A stretch of 64,000 nucleotides of DNA from Richelia sinica FACHB-800 (GTDB lineage Bacteria; Cyanobacteriota; Cyanobacteriia; Cyanobacteriales; Nostocaceae): positions 1-64,000 of the forward strand of contig NZ_JACJTT010000005.1 in the NCBI RefSeq assembly GCF_014698825.1. Reading direction: 5' to 3'. Below, piece after piece: positions 43,382 to 54,300 of the stretch. The translations under genes and the position numbers were made by a program. The notes beneath the pieces are model-generated. The model saw only the letters and a list, made by a program, of their open reading frames with translations, was not told the origin of the DNA and did not search any database. Numbering within the stretch: the first letter of the stretch is position 1; each line of letters opens with the position of its first letter.

Positions 43382-43516
43382 TTCCCCTTTGTTGAAATTG
43401 AATTAGCATCCCCCCGTTGGATGAATCGATTGGGTGAAGCTAGTGAAACTACAACAATGATATTTTCAGAATATCCAGGCTATAAACAGCAATTTTGCAG
43501 TTTTTTCTCAATTTAG
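43382..43516 (+). other. Possible remnant of a coding sequence
   Basis: A 44-residue open stretch without a start codon, reading through E-L-A-S-P-R-W-M-N-R-L-G-E-A-S-E and F-S-E-Y-P-G-Y-K, looks protein-like in composition. Stops bound it on both sides. It may be a fragment of a lost gene, of unrecognised family. The rest of the 650-base gap (42975-43624) has the MITE-like element and no other gene. Confidence 0.3.
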
Positions 43517-43624
43517 CTGTCAGATATATAAATAAAACTTTTGAGGGAATCTTAAATTATCTAAGTTTAGTTATTATTTGATTGGCTTGTAGAAGAATAG
43601 TGATTTTTTTACAGGAGTGGTTCG

Positions 43625-44236
43625 GTGCTTAACAATATTTCTCAATTTATTTCTCGCCATCAACTTAAGCTTCCCGTAGCTGGTTTAGTTATTAGTCTAA
43701 GTGTTTTAAATCTTAGTTTTTTAGGTGTAGATAATCAGCAGACTAAAGTATTAGCAGCAGCGTTAGAAAATACTGCTCAAAGTGAGCAGCAATCTACACA
43801 TGTTGCTTTAGTCAAGAACGTTTCAGAATTGCCAAACAATACTAGCAATATTCCAGAGTCATTCTCTAATACTTTTCCTGAACAAGATGGAACCTATCTT
43901 TATGGTCAATCACCAAAACCTAACCTATTAGGACAAGGATATATTGTGTTTCAAAAACAGCAAAATCGGGTTTTAGGGGCTTTGTATATGCCTAACTCCG
44001 AGTTTAGTTGTTTTCAAGGCACAATTGCTAAGTCTGGAGAACTGGCCATGACTGTGAAAAGTTCACCGGGAGAAGTTGGTGCCACAGAAATTTCCACTGC
44101 GAGTCGAATTCCTCCCTTAGTTGATGATGAATCAGTCAGTTATGCCTATTCTGTAACTTTGAAAGATTATCATCGACTCAATGGGTTAAGTGACAATGAT
44201 CAACAAATTCTACAAATGTGTCGTCAGGTTAAGTAA
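43625..44236 (+). CDS. Exported or membrane-anchored protein of unknown function
   Basis: A 203-residue protein with a basic N-terminus and a hydrophobic segment at about 17-38, likely a signal peptide or anchor. The remaining part is hydrophilic, rich in Ser, Asn and Gln. It contains the block G-Q-G-Y-I-V-F-Q-K near 103 and two cysteines (S-C-F near 129 and M-C-R near the C-terminus). The start is a GTG at 43625 with CAGGAG seven bases upstream. No known domain is recognised. Confidence 0.6.
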   Translation: MLNNISQFISRHQLKLPVAGLVISLSVLNLSFLGVDNQQTKVLAAALENTAQSEQQSTHVALVKNVSELPNNTSNIPESFSNTFPEQDGTYLYGQSPKPNLLGQGYIVFQKQQNRVLGALYMPNSEFSCFQGTIAKSGELAMTVKSSPGEVGATEISTASRIPPLVDDESVSYAYSVTLKDYHRLNGLSDNDQQILQMCRQVK

Positions 44237-44263
44237 AATTAAACCCCAGGGATGACTACTATA

Positions 44264-44944
44264 TTAATACTCAATTCCTGGTTGAGCTTTTATTCCTTGA
44301 TCGCGGAAGGGATGCTTTACTAATGTCATTTCTGTGACTAAATCAGCTTTTTCAATTAGTGATACTGGTGCACCTCTACCTGTCAGGATAATGTGTTTAT
44401 TTGGGGTTTTTTCAGCAAGACCTGCTAATACTTGATCAACATGGAGATAACCTAGTTTCAAGGCAATATTAATTTCATCTAATAACACTAACTGAAATTC
44501 AGGATTACGGATAAATTCTAGGGATTTTTGCCAAGCTGCATTGGCTTTATCCAAATCGCGATCGCGATCCTGGGTCTCCCATGTAAACCCCTCTCCCATA
44601 GCATGAAACTCGATTTGGTCTTCCCAGGCACTGAAAGCTAGTTTTTCCGAGGGTTCCCAGGCTCCTTTAATGAACTGGACAATTGCTACCTTATAGCCAT
44701 GTCCCAAGGATCTTAACACCATTCCCAAGGCTGCCGTCGTTTTCCCTTTACCATTACCAGTATTAACTATAATTAGTCCTTTTTCTGGTACTGCTTCGGC
44801 TATACGCTGGTCTTGAATAGCCTTACGGCGTTGCATTTTCTTGCGGTATTGTTCATCACTTAGGGCTGATGACATCACTTCATCAATTAACCGCTCAATC
44901 TCTTTATCTGAATTTAACTCTTCTGGTGTGTCAGCTTTCATCAA
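44264..44944 (-). CDS. cobO: Cob(I)yrinic acid a,c-diamide adenosyltransferase
   Basis: A 226-residue CobO/BtuR-type corrinoid adenosyltransferase that transfers the adenosyl group of ATP to cobalt(I) corrinoids, giving coenzyme B12. The P-loop is G-N-G-K-G-K-T-T-A-A (about 62-71), followed by V-A-I-V-Q-F-I-K-G and the Walker B-like L-V-L-L-D-E-I-N. The C-terminal T-G-R-G-A-P is conserved. The N-terminal 50 residues are a charged helix. No cobalamin riboswitch is visible in the 413-base gap upstream, where nothing else is recognised. Confidence 0.93.
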   Translation of the reverse strand: MMKADTPEELNSDKEIERLIDEVMSSALSDEQYRKKMQRRKAIQDQRIAEAVPEKGLIIVNTGNGKGKTTAALGMVLRSLGHGYKVAIVQFIKGAWEPSEKLAFSAWEDQIEFHAMGEGFTWETQDRDRDLDKANAAWQKSLEFIRNPEFQLVLLDEINIALKLGYLHVDQVLAGLAEKTPNKHIILTGRGAPVSLIEKADLVTEMTLVKHPFRDQGIKAQPGIEY

Positions 44945-45357
44945 TTAATCTTATCCGCGTCTCAAAGTGAAGCCAAAAATAAAGTATAATGAGGTTTTAA
45001 AATTATCTATTTAAAATCCTCAATTTCCCTATCTTTGTTGTCAGTTACCATCAACAATCCGAAATTGGTTGACATTAACTCTATATTCATATTTTAAATA
45101 TTTTGATAAATTTATTATGGCTATTTTCAGAAAAATTTTTGACACTTTTCTTGATTGACTAAATTAATAGTCAGCTTACAAGTAGAATAGCCGTTACCTA
45201 AGTTAATAAGTTTTTACAAAACCATATTACCTCCAAATAGGCGCTATTGATTCGTTTTGCTCCACAAGACCATATTTTGTATCCTTAAGTCTTGAAAGAA
45301 TTACCAGAAAGCTAGATAACATTAAATGCGGCATACTTACAAGCAACATTATCGAAA

Positions 45358-46509
45358 ATGTCAAAATCACAAGGAAAAAAAATTGCACCCATTCCCATGT
45401 CCAGTAATCTGGGTGTAGTTGAATTAATTGATACTTATTTTACAGCGTACAACTCCGCGCGGTTAAGAGAAGCTTGCCAACTTCTCAGTCGGGATGTATT
45501 TATTCCTGGTGTAACCGTGGGTGTAAGTCTTTCTGGGGCTATGACCCCAGCAGGTTTTGGCGTTTCTGCCCTAGCACCCCTGATTCGCAATGGTTTTATT
45601 GATTGGATGATTAGCACTGGTGCAAATCTTTACCATGATATGCACTATGGTTTAGGGTTTGAACTATTTGCAGGTAGTCCTTTTTTAGATGATGTGAAGC
45701 TGCGTCAGGAAGGAACAATCAGAATTTATGACATTATCTTTGGTTATGATGTTCTCCTAGAAACCGATGCCTTCATCCGCAAAATCTTGCAAGCAGAACC
45801 CTTCCAAAAGCGTATGGGAACAGCTGAATTTCACTACCTGTTAGGAAAATATGTGCGGGAAGTGGAAAAGCAATTGGGTGTAGAAAACTCTTGTTTATTG
45901 GCGACAGCCTATGAATGTGGCGTACCTATTTATACTTCTTCGCCAGGTGATAGTTCTATTGGCATGAACGTAGCTGCTTTAGCTTTAGAAGGTTCTCAGT
46001 TAGTCTTAGATCCCGCTATTGACGTAAATGAAACAGCCGCTATTGCCTACGCAGCTAGAGAAGGAGAAGGCAAAAGTGCAGCAGTGATTATTGGTGGTGG
46101 TAGTCCCAAGAACTTTTTACTTCAAACCCAACCGCAAATTCACGAGGTATTGGGTTTAGAAGAACGAGGCCATGATTACTTTATTCAGTTTACCGATGCC
46201 CGTCCTGATACCGGTGGTTTGTCTGGGGCAACTCCTTCGGAAGCTGTGAGTTGGGGTAAGATTGACCCGGATGAGTTACCTAATACCATTGTTTGTTATA
46301 CAGATAGCACGATCGCTCTACCGTTAGTAACAGCCTACACCCTAAATCAGTGTCCTCCACGCCCCTTAAAACGTCTCTATGACCAGCGTCCAGCCTTGTT
46401 GGAGACACTCCAAAGGGATTATTTAGCAGCTAAAGCAAATCCAGTAGTTAGTGCTGGTGGTACGGAAGAAGTGGCTACCTATCCTTGCGGAACACCAATT
46501 AGAAAGTAA
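45358..46509 (+). CDS. Deoxyhypusine synthase-like protein, possible homospermidine synthase
   Basis: A 383-residue member of the deoxyhypusine synthase family. NAD-binding segments include S-T-G-A-N-L-Y-H-D and G-G-G-S-P-K-N, and the catalytic lysine is kept in S-W-G-K-I (K301). The spermidine-binding E-A-V-S-W motif is intact. Bacteria lack eIF5A, the usual substrate, so this enzyme probably moves the aminobutyl group to a polyamine, for example making homospermidine, which is common in heterocystous cyanobacteria. The substrate is inferred. The gene stands alone. Confidence 0.87.
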   Translation: MSKSQGKKIAPIPMSSNLGVVELIDTYFTAYNSARLREACQLLSRDVFIPGVTVGVSLSGAMTPAGFGVSALAPLIRNGFIDWMISTGANLYHDMHYGLGFELFAGSPFLDDVKLRQEGTIRIYDIIFGYDVLLETDAFIRKILQAEPFQKRMGTAEFHYLLGKYVREVEKQLGVENSCLLATAYECGVPIYTSSPGDSSIGMNVAALALEGSQLVLDPAIDVNETAAIAYAAREGEGKSAAVIIGGGSPKNFLLQTQPQIHEVLGLEERGHDYFIQFTDARPDTGGLSGATPSEAVSWGKIDPDELPNTIVCYTDSTIALPLVTAYTLNQCPPRPLKRLYDQRPALLETLQRDYLAAKANPVVSAGGTEEVATYPCGTPIRK

Positions 46510-46722
46510 GAAAATTTGGGTCTAGTGGCAGAAAAGTGCACAACTGCAACTCAAACATTTTCAGTCATCGCAGGTAACAGTGTGACAAGTCTCTTCTGAT
46601 GTCCTCATTACTTTGGCCATTGCTATAATTCTGGCGGGGTAGGTATATTCACCTGCCCCTCAACTATTGCGGATGATAGGGAACAGGTAACCAGTCTATT
46701 CTTTGTGTCTTTGCGTCTACCT

Positions 46723-46772
46723 TCTCCTTCGGAGACGCTAACGCGAACGGGAATGCCTACGGCATATGCGCG
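46723..46772. repeat. Dispersed CTCCTTCGGAG...GCGAACG repeat
   Basis: The inverse orientation of the GTTCGCG...CTCCTTCGGAG family, with two small hairpins: TCTCC-TTC-GGAGA (46723-46735) and ATGCC-TAC-GGCAT (46753-46765). The gap 46510-46830 otherwise shows nothing that can be supported. Confidence 0.75.
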
Positions 46773-46830
46773 AGACAAAAATCATTTCCTCCATCAGCAA
46801 AACCAATTTTTTGTCTAAACCCATACTCAA

Positions 46831-47532
46831 TTAACAGCTACCATACACAGGAATAGCTGCACCGCGAATATCCTTAGCTGCTTCTGAGGCCAGGAAACAG
46901 ATAACTTGGCCTATAGATTCAGGTTTTACCCATTTGTCAGCGTTTTCTGCGCCCATTGCTTCCCGGTTGATGGGGGTATCAATGGTACTGGGGAGGACGA
47001 TATTTGCAGTAATATTAGTACCTTTAGTTTCATTAGCGATCGCTTTTGTTAAGGCTATCACACCTGCCTTAGCGGTTGAGTAGGCTGCCAAAAGTCCCCC
47101 AGGTTCTACACCAGCACGGGCACCTACAGTAACTATACGTCCATAACCATTTTCGACCATACTTTTCAAACTGTATTTACAAGTTAAAAAAGTGGTATTG
47201 AGATTTAAATCTAATTGTTGTTGCCAATCTGAGTAGCTATATTCATGAGTTTTTCCCATGGAAAAGCCACCTACTAGATGAATTAAAACATCCACCCTAC
47301 CCATCCGGCTGACAATATTAGCTACGGCTGCTTCCTCTCCTAAATCAGCCTGGATAAATTGAATTCTCGCAAAATCCGCAGGAGAAATCACCCCTTTTAA
47401 TCTTTCCACATCTTTAGGACTACGATAGGGAATAGTTACCTCCCCACCTTGGGCTAATACCGTAGGTGTCACCCCTAAACCGAGTCCACCAGTACCACCT
47501 GTGAGTAAAACTTGCTTGCCTTTCATCCTCAT
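46831..47532 (-). CDS. Short-chain dehydrogenase/reductase
   Basis: A 233-residue classical SDR. The cofactor loop is T-G-G-T-G-G-L-G-L-G near residues 11-20. Unusually, the N-N-A-G motif position reads H-L-V-G-G-F. The catalytic tyrosine and lysine are in Y-S-T-A-K (about 150), after V-T-V-G-A-R with Gly at the usual serine site. The atypical residues suggest altered catalysis or a non-enzymatic role. Two in-frame ATGs (47532, 47526) could both serve as the start. Substrate unknown. Confidence 0.83.
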   Translation of the reverse strand: MRMKGKQVLLTGGTGGLGLGVTPTVLAQGGEVTIPYRSPKDVERLKGVISPADFARIQFIQADLGEEAAVANIVSRMGRVDVLIHLVGGFSMGKTHEYSYSDWQQQLDLNLNTTFLTCKYSLKSMVENGYGRIVTVGARAGVEPGGLLAAYSTAKAGVIALTKAIANETKGTNITANIVLPSTIDTPINREAMGAENADKWVKPESIGQVICFLASEAAKDIRGAAIPVYGSC

Positions 47533-47849
47533 GCACCCCTAAAAGCAGACTTGGAAAATACTGTGCCACAGGACTGCTACATTATACCATTTTTCGTAAT
47601 TAATTTTTTCCATAACTTAGGTTTATATATTTGATTTTTAACCAAAAAATTGAGAATTACTTTTATAAATTTCCTGGTAATAACTACCTAATTTTTGATA
47701 TTTGTCTACCGAAATAGACTCAAGATATAAATTTGGAACAATTTCCCATTATTCGTGTTTTCAGTTACAGTCAAATCCGAGAATATTAGGCAAAAATAAA
47801 GTGACAAAACTGATTATGCAGCCTTGTATTAAAATTACGCTGCTGTTTC

Positions 47850-49538
47850 ATGAAACCTCGAATTATTGTTTGTGGATTAGGGCGAACCGGATATAAAATC
47901 TTTCGTTTGCTCAGACAACAAGGTGCTTTAGTAGTGGGTATTCACCGCAAACCCGTTGCTGGAGAAACTTCCCCAGATGTCATTATCGGTGAATTACAAT
48001 CAGCTTCTACATTGAAAGCAGCAGGGATTGAAGAAGCCCATACCTTAGTTATTGCTACTTCTGATGATGCAGTCAATTTGTCAATTGTCATGCAAGCCAG
48101 GGTACTCAATCCGCAAATTCGGATTATTAATCGTTTTTATAATACGAATTTGGGTGAACGTCTGGATCAGACTTTAGCGAATCATTTTAGTATGAGTGTT
48201 GTTGGTTTAGCAGCACCAGTGTTTACCTTTGCTGCCTTGGGCAGTCAAGCCATCGGACAAATTAAATTATTTGATCAAACTTGGCCTATTCAAGAAGAAT
48301 ATATTGACGAACATCATATTTGGTGTGGCCGCAAATTAAGTGATTTGTGGGATGACCCAAGACGGATGCTAATCTATTACTTACCTGTGAAAGGAAAAAT
48401 GAATTTAGTATCTGCCGTTTTGCTGGAACACAGATTAAAAGTAGGCGATCGCTTAATTATCGGCACTCAACCCCGCATTCGTCCACAACGGAAATCATTT
48501 TTTAGAAAAATACTCAAAATTTTTACTCACTTCAAACAGTTTCAGAAACACGCCCAGTCAGTAGTGGGGATGGCGATCGTCCTGCTTGTCATTATTTTAA
48601 TGGCAACATTTACTTTTGTCTCCACCAAACATCATATTTCCTTTATTGACGCACTCTATTTCGCCGTCGGCATGATTACAGGTGCAGGAGGTAACGATAA
48701 AGTAGTTGAAAATGCACCAGATAGCGTGAAACTATTTACCGTCATTGTCATGTTGGTTGGTGCAGGACTAATTGGTATTTGGTATGCTATGCTTACCGAC
48801 TTCGTATTAGGTAGCCGCCTCAAACAATTCTTAGACGCAGCCAAAATACCTCAACGTCATCATTACATCATCTGTGGCTTAAGCGGCATTGGCATCAAAA
48901 TTGTCCAGCAACTGCACATGAGTGGTCATGAAGTCGTAGCCATCGAAACAGACCCCAATAATCGCTTTGTCAGCACAGCCAGAGGTATGGGTATTCCTGT
49001 AATTAATGCCGATGCTAGCTTCCGCACTACCCTTCACGCCAGCAACATTAACACCGCTGCCGCCGTCCTTGCAGTCACTAATAATGATGCCACAAATTTA
49101 GAAATTGCCTTGAAAGCCCAAGGCTTAACTCCAGGTATTTCCGTCATCGTCAATTATGCCGACCCTGACTTTGCTGGTATGGCCCAGCAAGTATTTGATT
49201 TTGAAGCCGTTCTCAGCCCAGCAGAATTAGCCGCCCCAGCTTTTGCCGCCGCCGCCTTAGGCGGTAAAATCATCGGTAATGGCATGACCGCCGATAGCTT
49301 GTGGGTAGCATTTGGCACAGTGATTACATCTACCCATCCATTTTGCGGTCAAATAGTCAAAGATATTGCCATGTCTGCCGATTTTGTCCCCCTGTATGTA
49401 GAAACAAATCACCAAACTATTCACGCTTGGGACTTACTGGTTACTGTTCTTAACCCTGGAGATGTTTTGTATTTAACAATCCCTGCCAATCGGTTAAATC
49501 AATTATGGCGGGAAGAAGGTCAGGAGATGATTGATTGA
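47850..49538 (+). CDS. Ion channel-like protein with two RCK (TrkA-N/C) modules
   Basis: A 562-residue protein ordered RCK-N (about 3-120), RCK-C (about 125-210), a two-helix pore module (helices about 235-258 and 288-312), RCK-N (about 328-440) and RCK-C (about 460-555). Both nucleotide loops are visible: V-C-G-L-G-R-T-G and I-C-G-L-S-G-I-G. The filter region reads T277-G-A-G-G281 instead of T-V-G-Y-G, so K+ selectivity is doubtful. Such proteins gate ion flow in response to NAD(H), ATP or cyclic nucleotides. It is a single gene between an SDR and hisG. Confidence 0.85.
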   Translation: MKPRIIVCGLGRTGYKIFRLLRQQGALVVGIHRKPVAGETSPDVIIGELQSASTLKAAGIEEAHTLVIATSDDAVNLSIVMQARVLNPQIRIINRFYNTNLGERLDQTLANHFSMSVVGLAAPVFTFAALGSQAIGQIKLFDQTWPIQEEYIDEHHIWCGRKLSDLWDDPRRMLIYYLPVKGKMNLVSAVLLEHRLKVGDRLIIGTQPRIRPQRKSFFRKILKIFTHFKQFQKHAQSVVGMAIVLLVIILMATFTFVSTKHHISFIDALYFAVGMITGAGGNDKVVENAPDSVKLFTVIVMLVGAGLIGIWYAMLTDFVLGSRLKQFLDAAKIPQRHHYIICGLSGIGIKIVQQLHMSGHEVVAIETDPNNRFVSTARGMGIPVINADASFRTTLHASNINTAAAVLAVTNNDATNLEIALKAQGLTPGISVIVNYADPDFAGMAQQVFDFEAVLSPAELAAPAFAAAALGGKIIGNGMTADSLWVAFGTVITSTHPFCGQIVKDIAMSADFVPLYVETNHQTIHAWDLLVTVLNPGDVLYLTIPANRLNQLWREEGQEMID

Positions 49539-49622
49539 GAAAGCAAGAGCTAGAATGAGGCACATCTGATACCACAACAAGGTGTTAGTTATACTCCTGA
49601 CCCTTCTCCACATTCGTAGTTA

Positions 49623-50267
49623 TCAAACAGCTGTTAACACTGAATCCCTAATTTTTTCAACTAATTGATGTATACCGCCTATATTCACCCGATAACTAAG
49701 GGGATGAACAATTAATCTGGCGGTACTTTCATATAAAGTCGCAATTTCCACCAAACCATTTTCTTTTAAGGTACGACCAGTAGAAACCAAATCCACGATC
49801 GCTTCTGACATACCTGTAATTGGCCCTAATTCTACAGAACCATACAAAGGTACAATCTCTATCGGCAAATCCAGACCTTGAAAATATTCTCGCGCACAAT
49901 TCACATATTTAGAAGCTACTCGACCATGGGCAGGTAAATCTACAGGTAACTTATAGGGACTGGAAGCTTTCACTGCCACTGACATGCGACAATAGCCAAA
50001 TTGCAAATCTACTAATTGTGCCACTTGTGGTCTTTTTTCACGCAAGACATCGTAACCAACTATCCCCAGTTGTGCTTGACCATATTCTACATATACAGGC
50101 ACATCCTGGGCCCTCACGAGCAATCCTTTTGCTTGTCCACTAGCATCTAAAATTTGTAACTGGCGGTTGCCAGATTCTAAAAAAGCACTAAAATCCAATC
50201 CCACAGATTGTAGTAGGCGGATGCTATGTTTTAGTAGTTCCCCTTTTGGTAGTGCAACAGTCAGCAT
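49623..50267 (-). CDS. hisG: ATP phosphoribosyltransferase, short catalytic form
   Basis: A 214-residue short-form HisG, which starts histidine synthesis by joining ATP and PRPP. The start is the ATG at 50267 giving M-L-T-V-A-L-P-K-G, the usual N-terminus; a longer frame from 50303 adds unlikely residues. [19 protein letters not shown] (about 145-163) is the PRPP-binding motif. The regulatory C-terminal domain is missing, so a separate HisZ is needed for feedback control. It is divergent from a response-regulator gene. Confidence 0.94.
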   Translation of the reverse strand: MLTVALPKGELLKHSIRLLQSVGLDFSAFLESGNRQLQILDASGQAKGLLVRAQDVPVYVEYGQAQLGIVGYDVLREKRPQVAQLVDLQFGYCRMSVAVKASSPYKLPVDLPAHGRVASKYVNCAREYFQGLDLPIEIVPLYGSVELGPITGMSEAIVDLVSTGRTLKENGLVEIATLYESTARLIVHPLSYRVNIGGIHQLVEKIRDSVLTAV

Positions 50268-50341
50268 TATTTTGATTAAAGTCCTTAGCCTTTGGCGATT
50301 CACTATATTGAGAATATCTCTATATGCTCACTACCAGCAGC

Positions 50342-51025
50342 ATGAGAATTTTATTAGTTGATGATGAAATAGAATTAACAGACCCCTTAAGCCGTGTCTT
50401 AACTAGGGAAGGCTACACAGTGGAAGCTACCTACGACGGCACTAGTGGCAGTGCCTTAGCCCAAGCTGGTAGTTATGATTTACTCATTTTAGATTGGATG
50501 TTACCAGGTAAAACAGGGTTAGAAATTTGTCAGGAATTACGTCGTCAAGGCAAAGCCACACCAGTGCTTTTCTTGACAGCCAAGGACACCCTAGATGACC
50601 GTGTAGAGGGTTTAGACGCAGGTGCAGATGATTATTTAGTCAAACCCTTTGAACTGCGAGAGTTGTTAGCAAGAGTCCGGGCTTTATTACGTCGTGCTGG
50701 TACAGAAGCCTATAGTCCTGCACAAACACATTTAGTCGTTGCTGATTTAGAACTAGATATAGAAAATCAAATTGCCTATCGTCAGGGCAGAATTATTGAA
50801 CTTTCTCAAAAAGAAAGTCAGCTGCTGCAATATTTTATGGAAAATGCCGGACAATTACTTACCCATGCTCAGATTATGGAGCATTTATGGTCAGATGAAG
50901 AACAACCAGCCAGCAATGTCATTGCCGCATTAATTCGGTTGTTACGGCGCAAAGTAGAAGTGGGGAGGGAGTCGCCACTGATTCATACAGTTTACGGTAA
51001 AGGCTATCGATTCGGTGCTATTTAA
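50342..51025 (+). CDS. OmpR-family response regulator (RppA-like)
   Basis: A 227-residue response regulator: receiver domain with D-D-E near the start, phosphoacceptor aspartate in L-I-L-D-W-M-L-P-G, and K in V-K-P-F, then a winged-helix DNA-binding domain ending V-Y-G-K-G-Y-R-F. The ATG at 50342 gives M-R-I-L-L-V-D-D-E, the normal start; an ATG at 50324 is a less likely alternative. The sequence resembles Synechocystis RppA, linked to redox or nickel responses. A hybrid kinase lies 330 bases downstream and may be its partner. Confidence 0.9.
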   Translation: MRILLVDDEIELTDPLSRVLTREGYTVEATYDGTSGSALAQAGSYDLLILDWMLPGKTGLEICQELRRQGKATPVLFLTAKDTLDDRVEGLDAGADDYLVKPFELRELLARVRALLRRAGTEAYSPAQTHLVVADLELDIENQIAYRQGRIIELSQKESQLLQYFMENAGQLLTHAQIMEHLWSDEEQPASNVIAALIRLLRRKVEVGRESPLIHTVYGKGYRFGAI

Positions 51026-51354
51026 GCCATAGATTGTCTCTAAATTAGCAATTATCCAGTCAATTCACCTCAAACCTCTACCATTGGGCATTTCTTACGT
51101 ATTGACCCTGGCAGCAGTCTCTATGCGGTGGTTTGTTGGATACCTTGATTAATAAGGAGTAATTAAATATCTGTAAAGCTTGTGTTTAAACATACTAACG
51201 TGATCGATAAAATGAGATCATAATTTTATGACATCTTACTAGTTATAAACGTTTAACTACTTTGTTGTTTATGTATAAATACTGAGAAATATGTACTATA
51301 CATATAGATTGAGTATGCCTCAAATTTTATTGCCTTATTCCCATCCTAATTAAA

Positions 51355-54300
51355 ATGAATTTTCTAAAATCCATTTTGTGGCGGAAATCTTGTTTAGGAA
51401 TCATATTCTTAATTTTAGCAGCTTATCTAGGTAACTATTTTAAGTTGACTTTATTCTTTGGTGTAGATTTTCTCTTTGGAACTATAGCTGTTTTATTAAC
51501 TTTATCTATTTACGGGCTGTTTTGGGGAACTGTTGCCGCCATTATTAGTAGTAGTTACACTTATTTACTCTGGGGACATCCCTATGCAATGGTTGTATTA
51601 ATTTGTGAAGTATTATTTGTAGGATTACTATTACGGCGGAAAAGCTCAAATTTACTTTTATTGGATGGTATTTACTGGGTTTTTATTGGTTCAACCTTAG
51701 TTGTTATTTTTTATTATAATCTTTTACATGTTAAACTACTGCCCCTTTGTTTGGTTATTTTCAAGCAAGCTGCTAATGGTTTATTTAATGCTTTAATTGC
51801 TAGTTTAATGCTTAACTATTTGCCCATAGCTACATGGTTGAAAGGTTATAAAATTAAACATAAAATTTCATTGCAGCAAACTTTATTTAATTTATTTATT
51901 GCCTTTGCTCTTTTTCCCGTGATGGCTATCACCATTACGGACGCTAGACGTGTTGTTGATAATGTAGAAACTGAAATTATCAACAGTTTGAATGCTCTAT
52001 CTACTAACTTAGCTAATGATATAGGATTTTGGAAAAAAAATACGGTTTTACCTCTCCAGCAAATAGATAATATTCTGATTGAAAATCCTAATAATTTAGA
52101 ATTAATTAATTCAACCATTAAAAACATTCAAAATAATTTTGGCTATAAACATATTTATATTACTAATAATATCGGTCAAGTTGTTGCTAACTACCCTCAG
52201 AACAGTCATCCAGTGAATTTGACTAAATTCGCAACTATCAAAGATCAAAAAAATCCTGTGTATTTCTTAGATACACCAGAAACCTATCACCATGATGGCA
52301 CTATCTTTATGATTGGCATCCCTATTATGAATGGTGATGAATTCTTAGGGTGTATTATTGGTGAAATAGACACAAAAAATATCAATTACTTGATTCATAA
52401 ACTAGAACATAACAACAACTTTCATATTAACATTCTCGACCAAGAAAACCGCATCATTGCCACTAATTCTCAGCAGGAAAAAATATTTCAAAAATTCACT
52501 CGTGACCAAGGTATAGAAAAACGCAAACTCAATTCAGAGATTGAACAGTGGCTACCACTATCTCCTGGAACACCGATTATGTCAAGGTGGGAAAAATCTT
52601 TTTATGTTAAAAAAACCATTTTAGACCGTGATATTCCCCTTCATCTCATTATTGCCGCACCAACTAAGGAGAAAGTTAAATATTTACAAATCGTTTATTT
52701 AAAAAAATTGGCGACCATGATCATTACAGCCATCTTAGCATTAATGGTTGTCAATATTATTAGTGAGAGATTAGTTAAACCCCTTGGCACATTAACTAGA
52801 TTAACTACTGATTTACCTCAAAAAATATGGGGACAAGAAGAAATCAATTTCAGTAATAGTAAAATTTCCGAAATTAATGATTTAACTCATAATTTCAAAT
52901 CGATGGTTTTGGCTCTTAACCAAATGTTTAAGGAAATCAAAAATGCCAAAGAAAGTTTAGAAGAGCGTGTAGAGTTGCGGACGAAAGAATTATCAATCAG
53001 TAATGCAGATTTAGGAGCAGAAATTGTCAGACGTAAACAGGTAGAGAAGATTTTACGGGAACGGGAAGAACGTTATGAATTAGCTATTTCTGGTACTAAT
53101 GACGGAATTTGGGATTGGAATGTCATCACGAATGAAGTTTATTACTCACCCACATGGATGAGAATTCTTGGCTATGAAAAGGAAACCCTACCCCAAAATA
53201 TGTCTACATGGTTAGAAAATATCTATCCTGATGATCAAGAATCGGTTTGGTTACAAGTTAATCAACATTTAGATGGTAAAACTACATTTTATCAAACGAC
53301 CTACAGGATGAAACATCGCAAAGGCTATTACATTTGGGTAGCAGCTAAAGGAAAATGTTTGCGTGATGACCAGGGACAACCTTATCGTTTTGTGGGAATT
53401 ATTACAGATATTACAGATAAAAAAATAGCTGAGGAAGAACTTAAATCAGCCAAAGAAGCTGCTGAAATTGCCAATATTACTAAGAGTGAATTCCTGGCAA
53501 CAATGAGTCATGAAATTCGTACTCCTATGAATGCAGTAATTGGCATGACTGGATTACTGTTAGACACGGAACTCACGTCACTACAAAGAGAGTTTGTAGA
53601 AATTATCCGTAATAGTGGCGATGCAATGCTGACTTTAATTAACGATATCCTGGATTTTTCTAAAATCGAATCAGGTAAATTAGAAATTGATCAACAAATT
53701 TTTAATTTGCGAAATTGTGTGGAAGAATGTTTAGATTTAGTTGCACCTTTAGCCAGTGACAAAGAATTAGAATTAGCTTATTTAATGAGTCCGGAGATAG
53801 CCGAGTTAATTAGAGGTGATGTAACTCGTGTCCGCCAAATTTTGGTTAATTTGCTTAGTAATGCCATTAAGTTTACTCATCATGGAGAAATTGTCGTTAC
53901 TGTTAGTAGTCGTCCTTTAGCTCACCTACCAGAAAGCGATGTTGGTTTAGATGAAAGTGAGCAGATTTACGAAATTCTGTTTAATGTTAAGGATACAGGA
54001 ATTGGTATTCCTAGCGATAAACAACACAGACTATTTCAACCTTTCAGTCAAGTAGATGCGTCAACTACCCGTCAATATGGTGGAACTGGTTTAGGTTTGG
54101 TAATTAGCCAGAAATTGACGGAAATGATGGGTGGTAAGATGTGGTTTGAAAGTCAGGTAGGAGAAGGTTCAACTTTTTTCTTTACTATTGTGGTTGGTTT
54201 AGGGAATCAACCCTCTTTGATTAAAACTAATAGTGATTGGCAATACTTAGTCAACAAGCGCTTACTCATTGCTAATCAGCAAACAATTCATCAGCAAGCA

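Noticed and set aside
44945-45357. Possible cobalamin riboswitch upstream of cobO
   Set aside because: No B12-box-like sequence was found in the 413 bases upstream of the start.
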